Assembly: GCA_027296665.1 (NCBI GenBank) | Contig: JAPUIV010000224.1 | Span: 1-8,695, forward strand | DNA length: 8,695 nt | Direction of reading: 5' to 3' | From: Acidobacteriota bacterium | GTDB taxonomy: Bacteria > Acidobacteriota > Polarisedimenticolia > JAPUIV01 | Part shown: one piece after another, positions 6,790 to 8,695 of the stretch | Layout: each line of letters opens with the position of its first letter | Numbering within the stretch: position 1 is the stretch's first letter | The notes under the pieces: generated by a model | The model's database searches: none | Told to the model about the DNA's origin: nothing | The model's input: the letters and a program-made list of their open reading frames with translations, nothing else | Program-made: the position numbers and the translations under genes

Positions 6790-7512
6790 TCAAAACCGAT
6801 ATTCCGCCTGTCGCGAGGTTTTCCGGTAATCGTCGCCATCGACCCGGATGACCTTGCACATCTCATACAACCGGGAGCGGAGGCGCTTTCCAACCCTGTC
6901 CTCGAGAGTCGGACCTCCCTGTTCACCGGCAGAGTCCGGGTAGTTGGAGGTGATGATGGTGATCCGTTTCTCGTTGTACCGGTTGTGGATGATATGGGAA
7001 AGCACTTCACTCACCCAGGCGGACGGCTGGCGCGCGCCGATATCGTCCAGAACGAGCAATTCTACCCCGAACACCGGCGCGAGGATACCCATCTCGGTGA
7101 GCTGGGATCCCGTCCTGAAGGTCGACTGGATCTCCTTGAGGAGATCCCGGTAGTCGTAAAACAAACCGATCACTCCCTTTTGCTGGATCAGCGCTTGGAG
7201 GATCGCCACGGCCAGATGGGTCTTACCGACACCGCACGGGCCGAGAAACAGGAAACCGTTCTCATTTCGAGGATATTCCTTGACGTACTGTTCGGCGATC
7301 CCCCGGGCCCGTTCCTGACTCAGGTTCATTCTGTCATAATTGGCCAAGGTGCAATGCAGGTATCGTTTTGGAATCCGCGCTCCCAGGAGGTTTTGTTCCA
7401 CACGATTCTCTCTCAGGCAGGCGCATGGAGCCGCCTTGCTCCCCCGATCCGATTCGACAATTTTGAACCCGGTGCCGCCGCAGGCGGAACAACCCGGAAA
7501 ATCATCCGGCAT
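6790..7512 (-). CDS. DnaC/DnaI-like replicative helicase loader (AAA+ ATPase)
   Basis: A 240-residue AAA+ protein related to DnaC, DnaI and IstB, which load or remodel the replicative helicase on DNA. An N-terminal zinc-binding-like cysteine set is present: C8-x2-C11 (CSACGGTGF) and C30-x-C32 (CAC). The ATPase follows with Walker A GPCGVGKT (91-98), Walker B LLVLDD (152-157), sensor-1 TSN (188-190) and a C-terminal RVGKRLRSRLYEMCKVIRVDG segment carrying the likely arginine finger and sensor residues. The ATG at 7512 is preferred over the GTG at 7545 because AAGGGG lies six bases before it and the GTG has no ribosome site. No istA, terminal repeats or phage genes are nearby, so this is more likely a chromosomal loader than an IS21 helper. 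It lies 48 bp after the sigma-factor gene and is probably expressed with it. Confidence 0.88.
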   Translation of the reverse strand: MPDDFPGCSACGGTGFKIVESDRGSKAAPCACLRENRVEQNLLGARIPKRYLHCTLANYDRMNLSQERARGIAEQYVKEYPRNENGFLFLGPCGVGKTHLAVAILQALIQQKGVIGLFYDYRDLLKEIQSTFRTGSQLTEMGILAPVFGVELLVLDDIGARQPSAWVSEVLSHIIHNRYNEKRITIITSNYPDSAGEQGGPTLEDRVGKRLRSRLYEMCKVIRVDGDDYRKTSRQAEYRF

Positions 7513-7518
7513 TGGATT

Positions 7519-7524
7519 CCCCTT
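7519..7524 (-). promoter_or_regulatory. Ribosome-binding site supporting the helicase-loader ATG
   Basis: AAGGGG followed by six bases and ATG on the minus strand. It decides between the ATG at 7512 and the in-frame GTG at 7545, which is preceded by the pyrimidine-rich CTTCCCCT. Confidence 0.6.
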
Positions 7525-7535
7525 CTCAGGCGGGG

Positions 7536-7544
7536 ATCTTACCA
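7536..7544 (-). promoter_or_regulatory. Possible extended -10 element before the helicase-loader gene
   Basis: The minus strand reads TGG then TAAGAT in the 48-bp gap between the sigma-factor and helicase-loader genes, matching the TGn-TATAAT extended -10 pattern with one mismatch in the hexamer. The sequence 17 bases upstream (CTGAGC) is a poor -35. Transcription would begin about 17 bases before the ATG. This is a weak candidate that would let the loader be expressed apart from the sigma factor. Confidence 0.25.
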
Positions 7545-7560
7545 CAGGGGAAGCAGGTGC

Positions 7561-8418
7561 TCAGTTCAGGTAGCCGCGAAGCTGCTGGCACCGTTCGGAA
7601 CGGTTCAGCTTTTGGAGAGCCTGGGCCTCGATCTGCCGGATTCGTTCACGGGACAGACCGAGGAGTTCGCCTATCTCCTTGAGGGTTTTCGGTTCTTCGT
7701 CCCCGAGTCCGAACCGAAGCTTGAGAACCATCTCCTCCTTGGGATCGAGATCATCCAGGCAGGCATGGATATGATTCTGGAGGGAGTTTTTCAGGTAGGT
7801 GAGGTCGGCGGATGGAATGGTTTCCTGTTCCAGTTTGTCGGAGAGGTGGAAATCGTGTTCCTCATCAATGACGGTGCTCAAGGAGATATTTTCGTCCGAC
7901 ACCTGCAAGAGATTCAGGATCTCTTCCTTTGATACCTCAAGTCTCTTGGCAATCTCGTCGGGGGTGGGATTTCTTTCCATCTCGACCGTCAGAATGGATA
8001 TCGTCTTGCCGATCCGGTACATCAGGTTCGCTTGTTTTTGCGGCAGTCGGAAGGCGCCGCTCTGATCCGACAGGGCGTGAATGATCGCCTGGCGTACCCA
8101 CCAGACGGCGTAGGTAATGAACTTTACATTTTTGTCGGAGCGGAACCGCTTGGCGGCCTCGATGAGGCCGATGTTCCCCTCGTTGATCAGATCCAGGAAG
8201 GAAAGCCCGCAGCCGCGATACTTCTTGGCGTAGCTGACGACGAACCGGAGATTCGCCTCCACCAGCTTCCGCAGGGCCCGCTTATCTCCCCTCTGGATCC
8301 GGTTTCCCAATCGTTTTTCATCATCGGGGGTAATCCTCTTCAAAAGGGAAATCTCGTGTAAATATTTTTTCAGCGTTTCGGAAGAACCCGCCTTACGGCT
8401 TTGACGTTGTTTTTCCAT
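7561..8418 (-). CDS. Sigma-70 family RNA polymerase factor (group 2 / RpoH-like)
   Basis: A 285-residue primary-like sigma factor without region 1.1. Region 1.2 is about residues 13-45 (TLKKYLHEISLLKRITPDDE). Region 2 spans about 52-126: core-binding LVEANLRFVV and DLINEGNIGLIEA, then FITYAVWWVRQAIIHAL with the paired W106-W107 used for promoter melting. Region 3 is about 127-200, and region 4.2 is about 245-275 (LKEIGELLGLSRERIRQIEAQALQKL), close to housekeeping sigma in its -35 helix. Unlike RpoD, the position matching T440 is I113 and the region 3.0 HxxE pair (here RLPQKQANLMYRI) is missing. RpoH has a comparable change and is 284 residues in E. coli. The ATG has AGAGAGGG four bases upstream. 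The gene begins inside the 3' end of the hspR-like gene (26-bp overlap), so a heat-shock or stress role is plausible but inferred. RpoS-type or another group 2 sigma is the alternative. Confidence 0.93.
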   Translation of the reverse strand: MEKQRQSRKAGSSETLKKYLHEISLLKRITPDDEKRLGNRIQRGDKRALRKLVEANLRFVVSYAKKYRGCGLSFLDLINEGNIGLIEAAKRFRSDKNVKFITYAVWWVRQAIIHALSDQSGAFRLPQKQANLMYRIGKTISILTVEMERNPTPDEIAKRLEVSKEEILNLLQVSDENISLSTVIDEEHDFHLSDKLEQETIPSADLTYLKNSLQNHIHACLDDLDPKEEMVLKLRFGLGDEEPKTLKEIGELLGLSRERIRQIEAQALQKLNRSERCQQLRGYLN

Positions 8419-8695
8419 CTTTCCCTCTCTGGACTGGCTCCTCGGACCTGCCTGAAACTCTCACCAGGGAGGTTCTCACCCCGCCCCCAGAACCAGCGCC
8501 CCGGATTTTGTCCATTTCGCGCCCCAATAACCGCACGAATCGCTCGATCTCGGCCTGCATCCGGGCCATCTTCTCCCGCATGTTCAAGACGATCTCCACA
8601 CCCGCAAGGTTCACCCTCATTTCCCGGGTCAGGTTGAGGATCAGGGAGAGCCGTTCCAGATCCGAATCGGAATAAAGGCGGGTGTTTCCCTCGGT
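8393..8695 (-). CDS. hspR: HspR-like MerR family regulator, 5'-truncated by window edge
   Basis: The last 100 residues of a MerR-type DNA-binding protein; its N-terminal helix-turn-helix lies beyond the window. The fragment begins TEGNTRLYSDSDLERL, the wing and following helix of the MerR domain, and continues ILNLTREMRVNLAGVEIVLNMREKMARMQAEIERFV. The 'NLAGVE' stretch followed by a Met/Glu-rich coiled coil is characteristic of HspR, the heat-shock repressor that usually binds HAIR sites upstream of dnaK or clpB operons and often depends on DnaK. The C-terminal 35 residues are Gly/Arg/Lys-rich and look disordered. The TAA stop at 8393-8395 lies inside the sigma-factor gene, giving a 26-bp overlap and probable translational coupling. 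No HAIR-like site was seen in the window; it could lie upstream. A different MerR regulator is possible but less likely. Confidence 0.85.
   Translation of the reverse strand, partial: TEGNTRLYSDSDLERLSLILNLTREMRVNLAGVEIVLNMREKMARMQAEIERFVRLLGREMDKIRGAGSGGGVRTSLVRVSGRSEEPVQRGKDGKTTSKP

Noticed and set aside
6790..7512. IstB helper ATPase of an IS21-type insertion sequence
   Set aside because: No istA transposase, no terminal inverted repeats and no target duplication are visible around it, and the flanking genes look like a continuous chromosomal region.
6706..7932. A 408-codon open frame on the plus strand
   Set aside because: It runs antisense across three genes (thiolase start, helicase loader, sigma factor), which makes it a codon-bias shadow rather than a gene.

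Overview
The window is an 8.7 kb, gene-dense, GC-rich bacterial segment in which every credible gene lies on the minus strand. Read in the direction of transcription (high to low coordinates) the order is: 3' end of an HspR-like MerR regulator, a sigma-70 family factor, a DnaC/DnaI-type helicase loader, thiolase, 3-hydroxybutyryl-CoA dehydrogenase, enoyl-CoA hydratase (crotonase), a large LptC/LptA-like periplasmic protein, LptB, and the first 382 codons of RpoN (sigma-54). The genes at both ends run off the window. No RNA genes, insertion sequences, CRISPR arrays or non-coding stretches over about 100 bases were seen.

The organism is a diderm (LPS-exporting) bacterium. The lptA/lptB-rpoN order is widespread in Proteobacteria and Desulfobacterota-like lineages. 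HspR, a stand-alone DnaC-like loader and a thiolase-hbd-crotonase cassette fit a Desulfobacterota, Nitrospirota, Acidobacteriota or related candidate lineage better than an enteric bacterium. This placement is inference; the sequence alone does not fix the phylum.

Three blocks can be recognised. (1) 8695-6790: a stress/replication block in which the hspR-like gene overlaps the sigma-factor gene by 26 bp, followed by the helicase loader. (2) 6712-3809: a metabolic block of three enzymes that interconvert acetyl-CoA and crotonyl-CoA. The last two overlap by one base (TGATG), and short GC-rich hairpins sit in the gaps before thiolase and before hbd. (3) 3751-1: an LPS-export and sigma-54 block with its own convincing sigma-70-type promoter in the 57-bp gap after the crotonase gene.

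The most noteworthy items are the 623-residue protein that appears to combine LptC and LptA-like beta-jellyroll modules in one polypeptide, the overlap of a heat-shock repressor gene with a sigma factor whose region 2.4/3.0 residues depart from housekeeping sigma, and a small hairpin that could mask the rpoN ribosome-binding site. No wholly new defence or mobile system is visible; this looks mainly like a core-genome region.
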